From contig PBLA01000014.1 in assembly GCA_002722245.1 (NCBI GenBank), forward strand, positions 1 through 64,000: a DNA stretch of 64,000 nucleotides. Direction: 5' to 3'. The position numbers and the translations under genes were made by a program. A model generated the notes under the pieces. It worked only from the letters and a program-made list of their open reading frames with translations. It was not told the DNA's origin and made no database searches. This document shows, piece after piece, positions 8,553 through 16,805 of this stretch. Position 1 is the first letter of the stretch; every line of letters starts with the position of its first letter. Source of the DNA: Flavobacteriales bacterium (GTDB taxonomy: Bacteria > Bacteroidota > Bacteroidia > Flavobacteriales_C > GCA-002722245).

Positions 8553-9578
8553 ATGATTAAAATTTTAACAATTGACGGAGGTGGAATACGTGGTGTTCTT
8601 CCAGGACAAATTCTAACTAAATTAGAATATAAACTAGCAGAAGCTTTGGGAAATCCTCATGCCAAAATTGGTGATTATTTTGACATGATAGCAGGTACAA
8701 GTACAGGAGGAATATTAACTGCTTTTTTATTGTGTCCTGGGGAAGATGGTAAAGCGAAATATACTGCAAAAGAGGCGGTTTCTATTTATTTAGAAAAAGG
8801 CAGTGAAATATTTGAATCAAGTTTATCCAAGGTGATTACCTCTGGAGCGGGATTTCTTGATGAAAAATATGATGTTGGAAATTTAGAAAAAATATTAAAG
8901 GAAAAACTTGGGGAAAACACCTGGCTATCTGATCTTATCAAGCCTTGTTTAATTACTGCATATGATGTGGAAAGCAGAAGAGCGTTCTTTTTTAATCAAT
9001 TTGAAGCAAATGAAAAACAAGCGTATAATTTTAAAGCATGGGAGATTGCAAGGGCGACAAGTGCGGCTCCTACTTATTTTCAGGCCGCAAAAATAAAAAA
9101 TTATCAAGGAGATTCATTTGCGCTCATAGACGGAGGAGTTTTTGCCAATAACCCAGCGTTATGCGCATATGTTGAGGCCCGAAACAATTTTAAAAAGGCG
9201 AACGATAAGAGTATAAGTGCTAAAGATATCTTTCTTGTTTCATTGGGTACAGGATCTATAAAGAAGCCCTACATGTATAACCATGTTAAAGATTATGGAG
9301 TAGCGCAGTGGGTAAAGCCTCTTGTTGATATTATGATGTCTGGATCTGCAGAAACGGTTGATTTTCAATTGAAAAATATATTTGAGTCAGAGGGTGTTTT
9401 GAATCAATATGTAAGGATAGAGCCTAATATGGGTGCATCAGATAATGAAATGGATAATGTATCAGCGGAAAACCTTCAAGCATTAAAAGTAGCTGGGGAA
9501 GACTCTGCTGCACAATTTGAGGACCGATTAGATTACATTGTTGAGCAATTGATCAAGGAAGATGTTTTTCAAAGTTAA
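8553..9578 (+). CDS. Patatin-like phospholipase
   Basis: A 341-residue patatin-family lipid acyl hydrolase, presumably cytoplasmic because no signal peptide is present. Three hallmarks are visible: the oxyanion loop DGGGIRG (residues 8-14), the nucleophile elbow GTSTG with Ser50, and the DGG motif with catalytic Asp193 (LIDGGVFANNP). The frame extends 24 codons upstream of ATG 8553, but that extension looks like untranslated AT-rich DNA and the family normally begins just before the DGGGIRG loop. No cyclic-nucleotide synthase lies nearby, so this is probably not a CBASS effector. Its TAA stop shares TTAA with the convergent gene's stop. Confidence 0.9.
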   Translation: MIKILTIDGGGIRGVLPGQILTKLEYKLAEALGNPHAKIGDYFDMIAGTSTGGILTAFLLCPGEDGKAKYTAKEAVSIYLEKGSEIFESSLSKVITSGAGFLDEKYDVGNLEKILKEKLGENTWLSDLIKPCLITAYDVESRRAFFFNQFEANEKQAYNFKAWEIARATSAAPTYFQAAKIKNYQGDSFALIDGGVFANNPALCAYVEARNNFKKANDKSISAKDIFLVSLGTGSIKKPYMYNHVKDYGVAQWVKPLVDIMMSGSAETVDFQLKNIFESEGVLNQYVRIEPNMGASDNEMDNVSAENLQALKVAGEDSAAQFEDRLDYIVEQLIKEDVFQS

Positions 9579-10195
9579 TCCTCAAACTTTCCTTCTTTCC
9601 ATGCTTTGATCAATCTTTTCCATGCTACGGGGTTTAAGAAGTTATTTGGCGGTAATTGACCAATTGAATAAAGTCTTGAAGTTTCTCGGTCAAGCATTAG
9701 CTTTTGGTTCCCTTTAGCTCCTAAGTGAAGATTGATTGCTTGCTCTCTTAAAATCTCATGGTCAAGGTTTTTCTTGGCCCTAACTAAATCGCTGTCCTCA
9801 ATTTCAGCATTCATAAAAGCCTGTTTAAACTGTTCATAGCTTGGCCATATAATTATTTTCGTTTCGGGAAGTTCGATGGTATCTTTTTTAAGTACTTGTA
9901 TCAATGAGTATTGATCACTTTTTAATGAATCGGGGATAGCATATTCTGTACTTTTATATCCTACAGAGGTGAATATTAAAGTATCGCCAGCTTTTGCAAC
10001 AATACTGTAAAATCCAGAGTAATCACCCATTGTTCCAGTGTAATTACCTTTAATAATAATATTAACAAATGGAATAGGCTTCAAACTATCTGAAGTCACA
10101 GTAACACCTGCAATTTTTACAACAGCAGTAGTGGAATCTTGTTGGGCAAAACAAAATGAGGGAATTATACACAAAAGGAAAAAGACTTTCTTCAT
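9575..10195 (-). CDS. Secreted CarboxypepD_reg-like domain protein
   Basis: A 206-residue exported protein. Its signal peptide ends around FCFAQ (residue 18), and a carboxypeptidase-regulatory-like beta-sandwich follows at about 25-105 (GVTVTSDSLKPIPFVNIII, then GDYSGFYSI). In Bacteroidetes this domain commonly precedes TonB receptors or stands alone in periplasmic proteins. The helical C-terminal half (about 120-206) has no motif I recognise. No barrel follows, so it is not itself a TonB receptor. The stop codon overlaps that of the patatin gene by four bases. Function unknown. Confidence 0.7.
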   Translation of the reverse strand: MKKVFFLLCIIPSFCFAQQDSTTAVVKIAGVTVTSDSLKPIPFVNIIIKGNYTGTMGDYSGFYSIVAKAGDTLIFTSVGYKSTEYAIPDSLKSDQYSLIQVLKKDTIELPETKIIIWPSYEQFKQAFMNAEIEDSDLVRAKKNLDHEILREQAINLHLGAKGNQKLMLDRETSRLYSIGQLPPNNFLNPVAWKRLIKAWKEGKFED

Positions 10196-10320
10196 AGTGC
10201 TAAAATAGGGTTTAAATCTAGAGAATAAATGGTGCAGAAAAATTAATTGATTTTCTAAAAACCTTTCGTTGGTCCTAAGGATGTCCGGTTATAACCTAAT
10301 CAACGGTTTATTTTTACTGT

Positions 10321-10328
10321 TATTTTTG
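10321..10328 (+). promoter_or_regulatory. -7 box for the chitinase gene
   Basis: TATTTTTG, a perfect TAnnTTTG match, ends 25 bases before the ATG at 10354. A 10-base palindrome GGTTATAACC lies about 25 bases further upstream (near 10288) and could be a regulator site; that is speculative. Confidence 0.5.
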
Positions 10329-10353
10329 GTTATCCTTAAAAATATATCCTACA

Positions 10354-11526
10354 ATGAAAATAATTAATTTATTTATATTTCTGTTTTTATTTAAAGTTTC
10401 CAGCGCCTTTTATATTGTAGGGTACTTGCCTTCTTATCGGTTTTATCTTTTAGATGAAATAACTTTTTCTAACCTTACTCATGTGATGATTTCGTTTGTA
10501 AATCCTAATGGAGAAGGAAACTTTTCCTATTCTAAAAGTATTTCTTCCGTGATTGATAAGGCGCGGCCGAATGGGTGTAAAGTTTTTGTTTCTATTGGTG
10601 GCGGTGGTTTGTCCGATGAGATTGAGCATATCTACCGCGAACAAACAAAAACTGAAAACAGAGCTCAATTCATTTCAAACTTAATGCGTTTTGTGCGAGA
10701 AAAGCATGTTGATGGTATAGATGTAGATTTAGAGGGTTCAATGGTGCAGATGTCAACATACAATGGATTTGTAAAAGAGTTAATTGATTCTGCTCATGCT
10801 TTTAATATTGAGGTAAGTGCTGCGTTTGCGAAGTGGACAGGGGCATCAGTTGATCAATCTACAATCGAAAAATTTGATTTTATTAATTTGATGTCTTATG
10901 ATTATACTGGGCCTTGGTCAACTGAAGGACAACATGCACCCATGAGTCAGGTAAAGGGAGATTTTAACTACTGGAGGGAGAGAGGTGCGCAGCCCGAAAA
11001 CTTGGTTGTTGGATTACCATTTTATGGCTATCAATTTGATGCTGAATCCACCTCAGCAAAAACATGGTGTGAAATTGTAAACAATTATCCAGATAGTCTT
11101 AATCAAGATGAAATCTTTACCGATGAAGGAACGTTGTATTTTAATGGGAAAATGACAATTCAAGAAAAGCTTGATTTTATTGATGATAATAATGCAGGAG
11201 GTGCAATGATTTGGGAATTAGGTCAAGATTGTTTTAATGAACAATCCATGTTGTCGTTTATTATACAACATAGGAAAGAAGCAAACATTGTTGAAAATCA
11301 AAAGAAATCGAGAGAGATGGTGTTTTTTCCAAATCCATCCTCTGGTGTGTTTAATACGAAAGGTTTAGGCGAATTTAAATTCGAGGTTTATAACCTAAAA
11401 GGAGAGTTATTGGAAAGCGGTATTAATGCAGATCAACTAAATTTAGAAAGGCTTTCGTTTGGTGTCTATCTAGCGGTTATTGAGAAGGAAGGTCAACGAA
11501 TAACTTGTCGACTGGTAATACAGTAA
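10354..11526 (+). CDS. Secreted GH18 chitinase with T9SS type A sorting domain
   Basis: A 390-residue glycoside hydrolase family 18 enzyme, which cleaves chitin or related GlcNAc polymers by substrate-assisted catalysis. After a signal peptide (about 1-18) comes the barrel, with SIGGGG at 80-85 and the catalytic DGIDVDLEG at 120-128, where Glu127 is the proton donor. MSYDYTGPW supplies further substrate-site residues. From about residue 315 a C-terminal module (FFPNPSSGVF, ending CRLVIQ) is a T9SS type A sorting domain, so export to the surface or medium is expected. The machinery genes lie 13-20 kb downstream. It could instead be a relative acting on other GlcNAc glycans. Confidence 0.92.
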   Translation: MKIINLFIFLFLFKVSSAFYIVGYLPSYRFYLLDEITFSNLTHVMISFVNPNGEGNFSYSKSISSVIDKARPNGCKVFVSIGGGGLSDEIEHIYREQTKTENRAQFISNLMRFVREKHVDGIDVDLEGSMVQMSTYNGFVKELIDSAHAFNIEVSAAFAKWTGASVDQSTIEKFDFINLMSYDYTGPWSTEGQHAPMSQVKGDFNYWRERGAQPENLVVGLPFYGYQFDAESTSAKTWCEIVNNYPDSLNQDEIFTDEGTLYFNGKMTIQEKLDFIDDNNAGGAMIWELGQDCFNEQSMLSFIIQHRKEANIVENQKKSREMVFFPNPSSGVFNTKGLGEFKFEVYNLKGELLESGINADQLNLERLSFGVYLAVIEKEGQRITCRLVIQ

Positions 11527-11534
11527 AAAAATGC

Positions 11535-11542
11535 TATTTTTG
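11535..11542 (+). promoter_or_regulatory. -7 box for the ROK kinase gene
   Basis: TATTTTTG is a perfect TAnnTTTG match that ends exactly 4 bases before the ATG at 11547, implying a leaderless or nearly leaderless transcript. It sits just after the chitinase stop. Confidence 0.5.
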
Positions 11543-11546
11543 CTCC

Positions 11547-12467
11547 ATGATTTTAGGAATAGACATTGGTGGAACAACCGTAAAATTTGGTATCGTAACC
11601 AATAAAGGTGAAATTTTGGCTACAGAACGCCATGACACATTAGAGAATGCACAAACCTCTGAGGATTTTATGGGACTCCTTATTGATATTTCTAAAAAAT
11701 ATATTGCCAGCTATCCACAGGTAAAAGGTATCGGTATCGGTATTCCAGGACAATTATCTTTAGATCGAACAACGCTTGTTCAGGCTAATAATCTGGGAGC
11801 ACTTAATGGAACGAAAATAGTTCCTATTCTAAAAGAGACTTTTCCTGATTTGATCGTTAGAATGGAAAATGACGCGAATTGTACAGCTCTTGGTGAAATG
11901 TACTTCGGTGGCCACGAAAAAGACAATTTTATTATGATTGCCTTGGGAACAGGTGTGGGTGGAGGAGTTATTGTGCATAGAAAACTATTTATTGGGGCAA
12001 AAGGAAATGCCGGTGAAGTTGGTTTTTTGGTTGTAGGTCCTCAGCGCCAAGTTTTGGAAAATTATTTAGGTCAACGTCATCTCACAAATTATGTTAAAGA
12101 GGAGTTGAAAAAACCAGTGAATGGATTTAGCTTGTTACACTCTGAGGATGAATTAACAGTAGAGAAAGTATTTCATGCGGCAAAAGCTGGTGACCGGTTT
12201 GCACTTAATGTGTGGGATTATGTAGGTGAATTAATTGGAGAAACTGTTGTTGGTTTAGCCCATGCATATGACATTACACAGTTTGTTATAGGAGGTGGAG
12301 TAGGAAAGGCTTTTGAGTTGTTTGAGGCCTCCGCAAAAAAAACAGCCTTGTCATATTTTTCACCTTATTACGCTGATACGTTTGAGTTACTTCCAGCGGG
12401 CTGTGAAGCGGATACTGGATTAATTGGAGCAGCTTCATTGGTTTTAAATGAATTGGAAACATTTTAA
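11547..12467 (+). CDS. ROK-family sugar kinase (glucokinase-like)
   Basis: A 306-residue ROK-family kinase, probably phosphorylating glucose or an N-acetylhexosamine. The ATP-binding loop GIDIGGTTVKFG is at the N-terminus; NDANCTALGE includes the catalytic-base Asp, and GTGVGGGVI is the second phosphate loop. The cysteine-rich zinc site of most ROK proteins is missing: the equivalent region reads GNAGEVGFLVVGPQRQVLEN, with Phe where the zinc-binding His normally sits. The frame extends 14 codons upstream, but ATG 11547 directly precedes the conserved core and follows a promoter box. Its position after a chitinase fits amino-sugar or glucose use; that is inference. Confidence 0.85.
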   Translation: MILGIDIGGTTVKFGIVTNKGEILATERHDTLENAQTSEDFMGLLIDISKKYIASYPQVKGIGIGIPGQLSLDRTTLVQANNLGALNGTKIVPILKETFPDLIVRMENDANCTALGEMYFGGHEKDNFIMIALGTGVGGGVIVHRKLFIGAKGNAGEVGFLVVGPQRQVLENYLGQRHLTNYVKEELKKPVNGFSLLHSEDELTVEKVFHAAKAGDRFALNVWDYVGELIGETVVGLAHAYDITQFVIGGGVGKAFELFEASAKKTALSYFSPYYADTFELLPAGCEADTGLIGAASLVLNELETF

Positions 12468-12496
12468 TTGATTTCTTTTTTTGAAAAAAACAAAGC

Positions 12497-13228
12497 TTAA
12501 GTCGTATTTTGAATTAAATTTTTAGCCTCTCTTAAGATTTCTTTTTTTGCTCTTTTTTCAGTTAAATCCATTGACTGTATCTCCTCAATGATTTCTTGGG
12601 CCAAATCTTTAGCGTTATTTAAGTTTTCGATTTTAATTAAAAACTTCACGAATTCAATTCTATGTGTGTAATTCGTGAATTGTGTATTCATTTCATGGAA
12701 TAACTTTCTGGATGTAATCTTGTCGTTGCAATGATAGTAGGCCCATGCAAGTGCTATTTTCTCTTCTGATTTGTTGAAATTTCGGTCTTTTTTAATGCAT
12801 TCGCCAAAAGTGATTACAGCTTGAAAATCTTCTTTTAAAAAAGCTGTTTTTGTAAGTTTTTTCAGTAAATCTTGGTCATTAGCAAAAACACCTTTCAAAC
12901 AGGAGGAGTAAAGTTGAAATGCCTCTTCATATAATCCCCTGTCAACATATTCATCAGCTACTTTTATTTTATTTTCAACAGTGTCTGAAAATGCTAATTT
13001 TTTTTCCAATTTGGATATGGTATATTCTGTGTTTAAGGTTGACTTAATTCCTTCCGACAAGTGCTCAATGTTTTTTTTATTGTAGAATTCTTTATACAAG
13101 TACAACGCGCAACCAATCAAAGGAAAAATTAAAATGACGATAATCCACCAATATGCTCTTTTGTTTTTATAAACATGATAAATGCAAAAAATTTGTAAAA
13201 TTAGCAGTGGAGTGAAATACCTAAACAT
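12497..13228 (-). CDS. Membrane protein with PLDc_N-like helices and TPR-like region
   Basis: A 243-residue protein. Two transmembrane helices at about 5-20 and 26-46 have the W(W)II...FPLIG pattern of the short PLDc_N membrane domain. A cytoplasmic region follows that looks like degenerate tetratricopeptide helices (about 80-240, for example VDRGLYEEAFQLYSSCL). No phospholipase D catalytic HKD motif exists, so no enzyme activity should be assumed. It is convergent with the ROK gene (29 bases apart). It probably scaffolds protein contacts at the membrane; the partner is unknown. Confidence 0.65.
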   Translation of the reverse strand: MFRYFTPLLILQIFCIYHVYKNKRAYWWIIVILIFPLIGCALYLYKEFYNKKNIEHLSEGIKSTLNTEYTISKLEKKLAFSDTVENKIKVADEYVDRGLYEEAFQLYSSCLKGVFANDQDLLKKLTKTAFLKEDFQAVITFGECIKKDRNFNKSEEKIALAWAYYHCNDKITSRKLFHEMNTQFTNYTHRIEFVKFLIKIENLNNAKDLAQEIIEEIQSMDLTEKRAKKEILREAKNLIQNTT

Positions 13229-13269
13229 AATTTTGTGTTTACCAATAAAATACGAATGAGTAGGAAATA

Positions 13270-15216
13270 TTACCAGTTAAAATTAACGAAATAGTAAAGT
13301 GCCTTCGGATTTTTCATAGCATCAATACTTGCAGATTTTTCAATGGATACACCAGAAAGAATTTTTTTTACAGGAGCTTCCATTTTTTTTCCACTAATTG
13401 TGTATGGAATATCAGGTATGGAATATATTTTATCAGGGATATGTCTGGCGCTAAATTGTGTTTTAATAGCCTTTTTAATTTTTGATTTTAATTTTGCATC
13501 TAGTACTATATTTCCTTGTAGTTGAACAAACAATGGCATTATTTGGGTTCCATCTGATCGATCAATGCATACTACTAAAGAATCTAAAACCTCCTCAACA
13601 CTTTCAGTGGCACTGTATATCTCACTTGTTCCTATTCTAATTCCACCTCTGTTAAGTGTTGCATCTGATCTGCCATAAATGATTAAGCTGTTTCTGTTTG
13701 TTATTTTGATCCAGTCTCCATGACGCCATTTTCCTGGGTACATATTAAAGTAGCTGCTTTTGTATCGTTCGTTGTTTTTATCGTTCCAAAAATAAATAGG
13801 CATAGATGGTATTGCGTTCTCGATGACCATTTCACCAAGTTCCTCCACTACAGATTGTCCTTCTTCAGAATATGCATGTAGGTTTACTCCTAACATTCTG
13901 CATTGAATTTCTCCCTTGTAAATTGCCCCAAAGGGATTTCCTCCAACAAAACCACTACAAATATCTGTGCCGCCACTCAAAGAAATTAGCCAAAGATTTG
14001 GATTGACCTTCTCATAAAACCAATCAAAGCACTCGGGGGCCAATGGAGAACCCGTTGAGCCAAATGATTCTATATTTCTTATTTTTTCCCGATCTAAAAA
14101 ATTCATATCCTCTTTCATACATAAATTGAAAAATGAGGCGCCTGCACCAAAATGCGTTATGGATCCTTTTTCGGCAAAAGACCACAGAGTGTCTGTTGAT
14201 GGGTAAACAGGTGATCCATCATAAATGGCTACAGTTCCACCAACTAAAAGGGCGGAGTTTGCATAATTCCACATCATCCAGCCAGTGGTGGAGTACCAAA
14301 AAAATGTGTCCCCTTTTTTGACGTTTTGATGAAGACTTAATGCTTTAAAATGCTCAATTAAAATACCCCCGACTGAATGCGTAATTGCCTTCGGTTTTCC
14401 AGTTGTGCCACTTGAATATAAAATCCAAATAGGGTGATTAAAATCTACATTTTCGAAAAGGATTTCAGATGCTTGCCTTTTCATAATTTCTTCCCATTTA
14501 TCGTGGGTTAGTTCATTTTCTATTTCAGGAATATAGTCTATCAAAACAGTATTTTGGATACAGGGAATAGCTTCTTGAATTAATTTTATTTCCTCAATTT
14601 TATTGTAAGTCCTGCCGTTATATTGGTAAGCATTTGTAGCGAAAAAGATTTTTGGTTCTATTTGACTAAATCGATCAATAATACTTTTAGTCCCAAAATC
14701 AGGAGAGCAACTTGTCCAAACAGCGCCTATAGCATTCGTGGCTAAAAAGGCAATTATTGCTTCGGGGGAATTAGGCAACATGGCGCATACACGATCACCT
14801 TTTTTTACTCCTTTTTCTCTCAAGTAATTGGTTACTTTACTGGTTTTTGATTTTAATTCTTCTACACTAAATTCTTGATATTCTTTTCCTTCTCCTTGGA
14901 AAACAATAGCCGGGCGATTTTTGAAATCATTTTTAAAAACATGAGCTGCGTAATTCAATTGAATACCCTCAAACCAGCTAGTTTCATACATGTTTCTGGC
15001 TTTAGATTTAATGGTTGAGTAAACTCCTGTGTAACTGAGGTCAAAGTACATAAGAATGCTTTCCCAAAATTGTTCTTCTTGTTCAATGGACCATTGCCAT
15101 AAATCTTGATAATCTTTGAATACATATTGGTATTTTTGATTAACCCACTCCATGAACGCATACATATTGGAGTTGCATCTAAAAGTTTGACTGGGTGTCC
15201 ACAGAGTTTTAGGCAT
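13270..15216 (-). CDS. Acetoacetyl-CoA synthetase
   Basis: A 648-residue acyl-adenylate-forming enzyme that activates acetoacetate to acetoacetyl-CoA with ATP. The AMP-binding core signature YSSGTTGKPKAIT lies at about 267-279, and a C-terminal SGKKMEAPVKKIL carries the conserved lysine. The N-terminal TLWTPS and the FW.Y.FKDY pattern are typical of acetoacetyl-CoA synthetase rather than acetyl-CoA synthetase. ATG 15216 is preferred over TTG 15222 because family members start with M-x-K-x-LW. The acetoacetate could come from HMG-CoA lyase, encoded at 51104-51958. It is divergent from the transaldolase gene. Confidence 0.9.
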   Translation of the reverse strand: MPKTLWTPSQTFRCNSNMYAFMEWVNQKYQYVFKDYQDLWQWSIEQEEQFWESILMYFDLSYTGVYSTIKSKARNMYETSWFEGIQLNYAAHVFKNDFKNRPAIVFQGEGKEYQEFSVEELKSKTSKVTNYLREKGVKKGDRVCAMLPNSPEAIIAFLATNAIGAVWTSCSPDFGTKSIIDRFSQIEPKIFFATNAYQYNGRTYNKIEEIKLIQEAIPCIQNTVLIDYIPEIENELTHDKWEEIMKRQASEILFENVDFNHPIWILYSSGTTGKPKAITHSVGGILIEHFKALSLHQNVKKGDTFFWYSTTGWMMWNYANSALLVGGTVAIYDGSPVYPSTDTLWSFAEKGSITHFGAGASFFNLCMKEDMNFLDREKIRNIESFGSTGSPLAPECFDWFYEKVNPNLWLISLSGGTDICSGFVGGNPFGAIYKGEIQCRMLGVNLHAYSEEGQSVVEELGEMVIENAIPSMPIYFWNDKNNERYKSSYFNMYPGKWRHGDWIKITNRNSLIIYGRSDATLNRGGIRIGTSEIYSATESVEEVLDSLVVCIDRSDGTQIMPLFVQLQGNIVLDAKLKSKIKKAIKTQFSARHIPDKIYSIPDIPYTISGKKMEAPVKKILSGVSIEKSASIDAMKNPKALYYFVNFNW

Positions 15217-15337
15217 AGACAAATATTTGCTCGCGAATACGGTAAAGAAGCAATTTATGTTTCTTTTTCAAATACAACTCAACAAGAATTGTTCATAAAT
15301 GTGTGCTAATTTATCATGTTGCATCAATAATCCTGTA

Positions 15338-15345
15338 TAAATTTG
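15338..15345 (+). promoter_or_regulatory. -7 box for the transaldolase gene
   Basis: TAAATTTG, a perfect TAnnTTTG match, ends 24 bases before the ATG at 15370. Confidence 0.5.
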
Positions 15346-15369
15346 AGTAAACTCAACATTCAAACTCAC

Positions 15370-16026
15370 ATGAAATTTTTTATTGATACAGCAAACCTTG
15401 ATCAAATTAAAGAAGCTCAAGACTTAGGCGTCTTAGATGGTGTCACTACGAATCCTTCATTAATGGCTAAGGAAGGTATTAGCGGAGATGAAAAGGTAAA
15501 AAAACATTATTTGGATATATGCAATATTGTAGACGGTGACGTTTCAGCAGAAGTAATTTCAACAGAGTTTGAAGATATGATTAGAGAGGGAAAAGAGCTT
15601 GCTGATTTACACCCGAATATTGTTGTAAAGGTACCTATGATCAAAGATGGTGTGAAAGCAATTAAGTGGTTCTCGGATAACGGAATAAAAACAAACTGCA
15701 CCTTGGTTTTTTCCGCTGGGCAAGCCATTTTAGCAGCCAAAGCAGGAGCAACTTACGTGTCCCCATTTATTGGACGGTTAGACGATATATCACACAGCGG
15801 AATTGGATTAATTGAAGAAATCAGATTGATTTATGATAATTATGGTTTTGAAACTGAAATTTTAGCTGCTTCTGTTCGTCATACAAGCCACCTTTTAGAT
15901 TGTGCGCAAATAGGAGCAGACGTTATGACAGGCCCTCTTAAAGTGATTTTAGGATTACTAAAACATCCGTTAACGGACATAGGTTTGGCTCAGTTTCTTG
16001 CAGACCATGCGAAAGTAAATAGTTAA
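15370..16026 (+). CDS. Transaldolase / fructose-6-phosphate aldolase family
   Basis: A 218-residue short-type transaldolase (TalC/MipB/FSA group), a single TIM barrel that transfers dihydroxyacetone units in the pentose-phosphate pathway or cleaves fructose 6-phosphate. Signatures are [29 protein letters not shown] and the Schiff-base lysine Lys87 in IVVKVPM. ATG 15370 is chosen over an upstream in-frame start at 15343 because all homologues begin with M-K-F-F-I-D. A perfect terminator hairpin follows 20 bases after the stop. Whether it is a transaldolase or an aldolase cannot be settled by eye. Confidence 0.92.
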   Translation: MKFFIDTANLDQIKEAQDLGVLDGVTTNPSLMAKEGISGDEKVKKHYLDICNIVDGDVSAEVISTEFEDMIREGKELADLHPNIVVKVPMIKDGVKAIKWFSDNGIKTNCTLVFSAGQAILAAKAGATYVSPFIGRLDDISHSGIGLIEEIRLIYDNYGFETEILAASVRHTSHLLDCAQIGADVMTGPLKVILGLLKHPLTDIGLAQFLADHAKVNS

Positions 16027-16046
16027 TTAACAACTTAAATTTATTA

Positions 16047-16086
16047 TGAAAAGCCTTTATTCAATAAAGGCTTTTCAAATTTTTTT
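16047..16086 (+). terminator. Rho-independent terminator touching the next start codon
   Basis: Perfect 14-base-pair stem (16047-16060 with 16064-16077), a 3-base loop, then AA and seven T residues. The T-run ends directly at the ATG of the next gene (16087). Confidence 0.88.
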
Positions 16087-16704
16087 ATGTTAGTAGAAAT
16101 TCATCCAGATAATCCAAATCCTCGTGCTATTCAACAAGCGGTGGATCATCTCAGAAATGGAGGTGTAATCATATATCCAACAGATACAGTGTATGCTTTT
16201 GGATGTGATATTTATTCAAAAACTGCCGTTGAACGAATTTGTCAATTAAGGGGCATTAAGCCAGAAAAAGCAAATTTTTCCTTTATTTGCCATGATCTTT
16301 CTCAATTATCTGAGTACGTTAAACAAGTAAGTACTCCAACGTATCGTGTGATGAAACACGCGCTTCCAGGCCCCTATACTTTTATTTTAAACGCGAGTGG
16401 ATTAGTCCCTAAAATATTTAAATCAAAGAAAAAGACTGTTGGAATACGAGTACCCAATAATAATATAGCCCATGCCTTGGTGGAAGGGCTTGGGAATCCA
16501 ATAATGTCAGCGTCTCTAAAGGATGAGGATGAGTTGGTTGAATATACAACAGACCCTTATATTATTCATGAAAGGTATCAAAATCAAGTTGAGTTGGTAC
16601 TTGATGGTGGATTTGGAAATAATGCTCCTTCTACAGTTTTAAATTGTACAGGTAACCAGCCTGAGGTAATTAGAGAGGGGCTTGGGGACGTAAGTTTTCT
16701 CTAA
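16087..16704 (+). CDS. YciO/Sua5-family L-threonylcarbamoyladenylate synthase-like protein
   Basis: A 205-residue single-domain YrdC-fold protein. It carries the YciO-type opening (EIHPDNPNPRAIQQA) and the nucleotide-binding core GGVIIYPTDTVYAFGCDIYSK, and ends in a typical VIREGLGDVS. Family members make threonylcarbamoyl-AMP for tRNA t6A or belong to the less understood YciO branch; the opening points to YciO. No other start codon fits the conserved N-terminus, so the ATG at 16087 is secure, although it abuts the T-tract of the upstream terminator. That leaves no visible promoter or leader. Confidence 0.88.
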   Translation: MLVEIHPDNPNPRAIQQAVDHLRNGGVIIYPTDTVYAFGCDIYSKTAVERICQLRGIKPEKANFSFICHDLSQLSEYVKQVSTPTYRVMKHALPGPYTFILNASGLVPKIFKSKKKTVGIRVPNNNIAHALVEGLGNPIMSASLKDEDELVEYTTDPYIIHERYQNQVELVLDGGFGNNAPSTVLNCTGNQPEVIREGLGDVSFL

Positions 16705-16805
16705 ACTGTTTCTTCTCTATCAATGTGCTTTTTGATTAATTCTTAAATTTAAGGGCCTTTCAAAGTTTCATGCCTTTAAAGAAGCTTTGATTAAAACCCT
16801 TTAAA

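Noticed and set aside
8553-9578. Patatin phospholipase as a CBASS anti-phage effector
   Set aside because: No cyclic-oligonucleotide synthase, ubiquitin-like or HORMA/TRIP13-type gene is adjacent. Flanking genes are a porin, a small unknown and a CarboxypepD_reg protein.
12470-12492. Hairpin of T-run and A-run between the ROK and TPR genes
   Set aside because: Stem is only A-T pairs with no GC clamp; too weak to call a terminator.
12497-13228. Phospholipase D
   Set aside because: Only the short membrane PLDc_N-like segment is present; there is no HKD catalytic motif.
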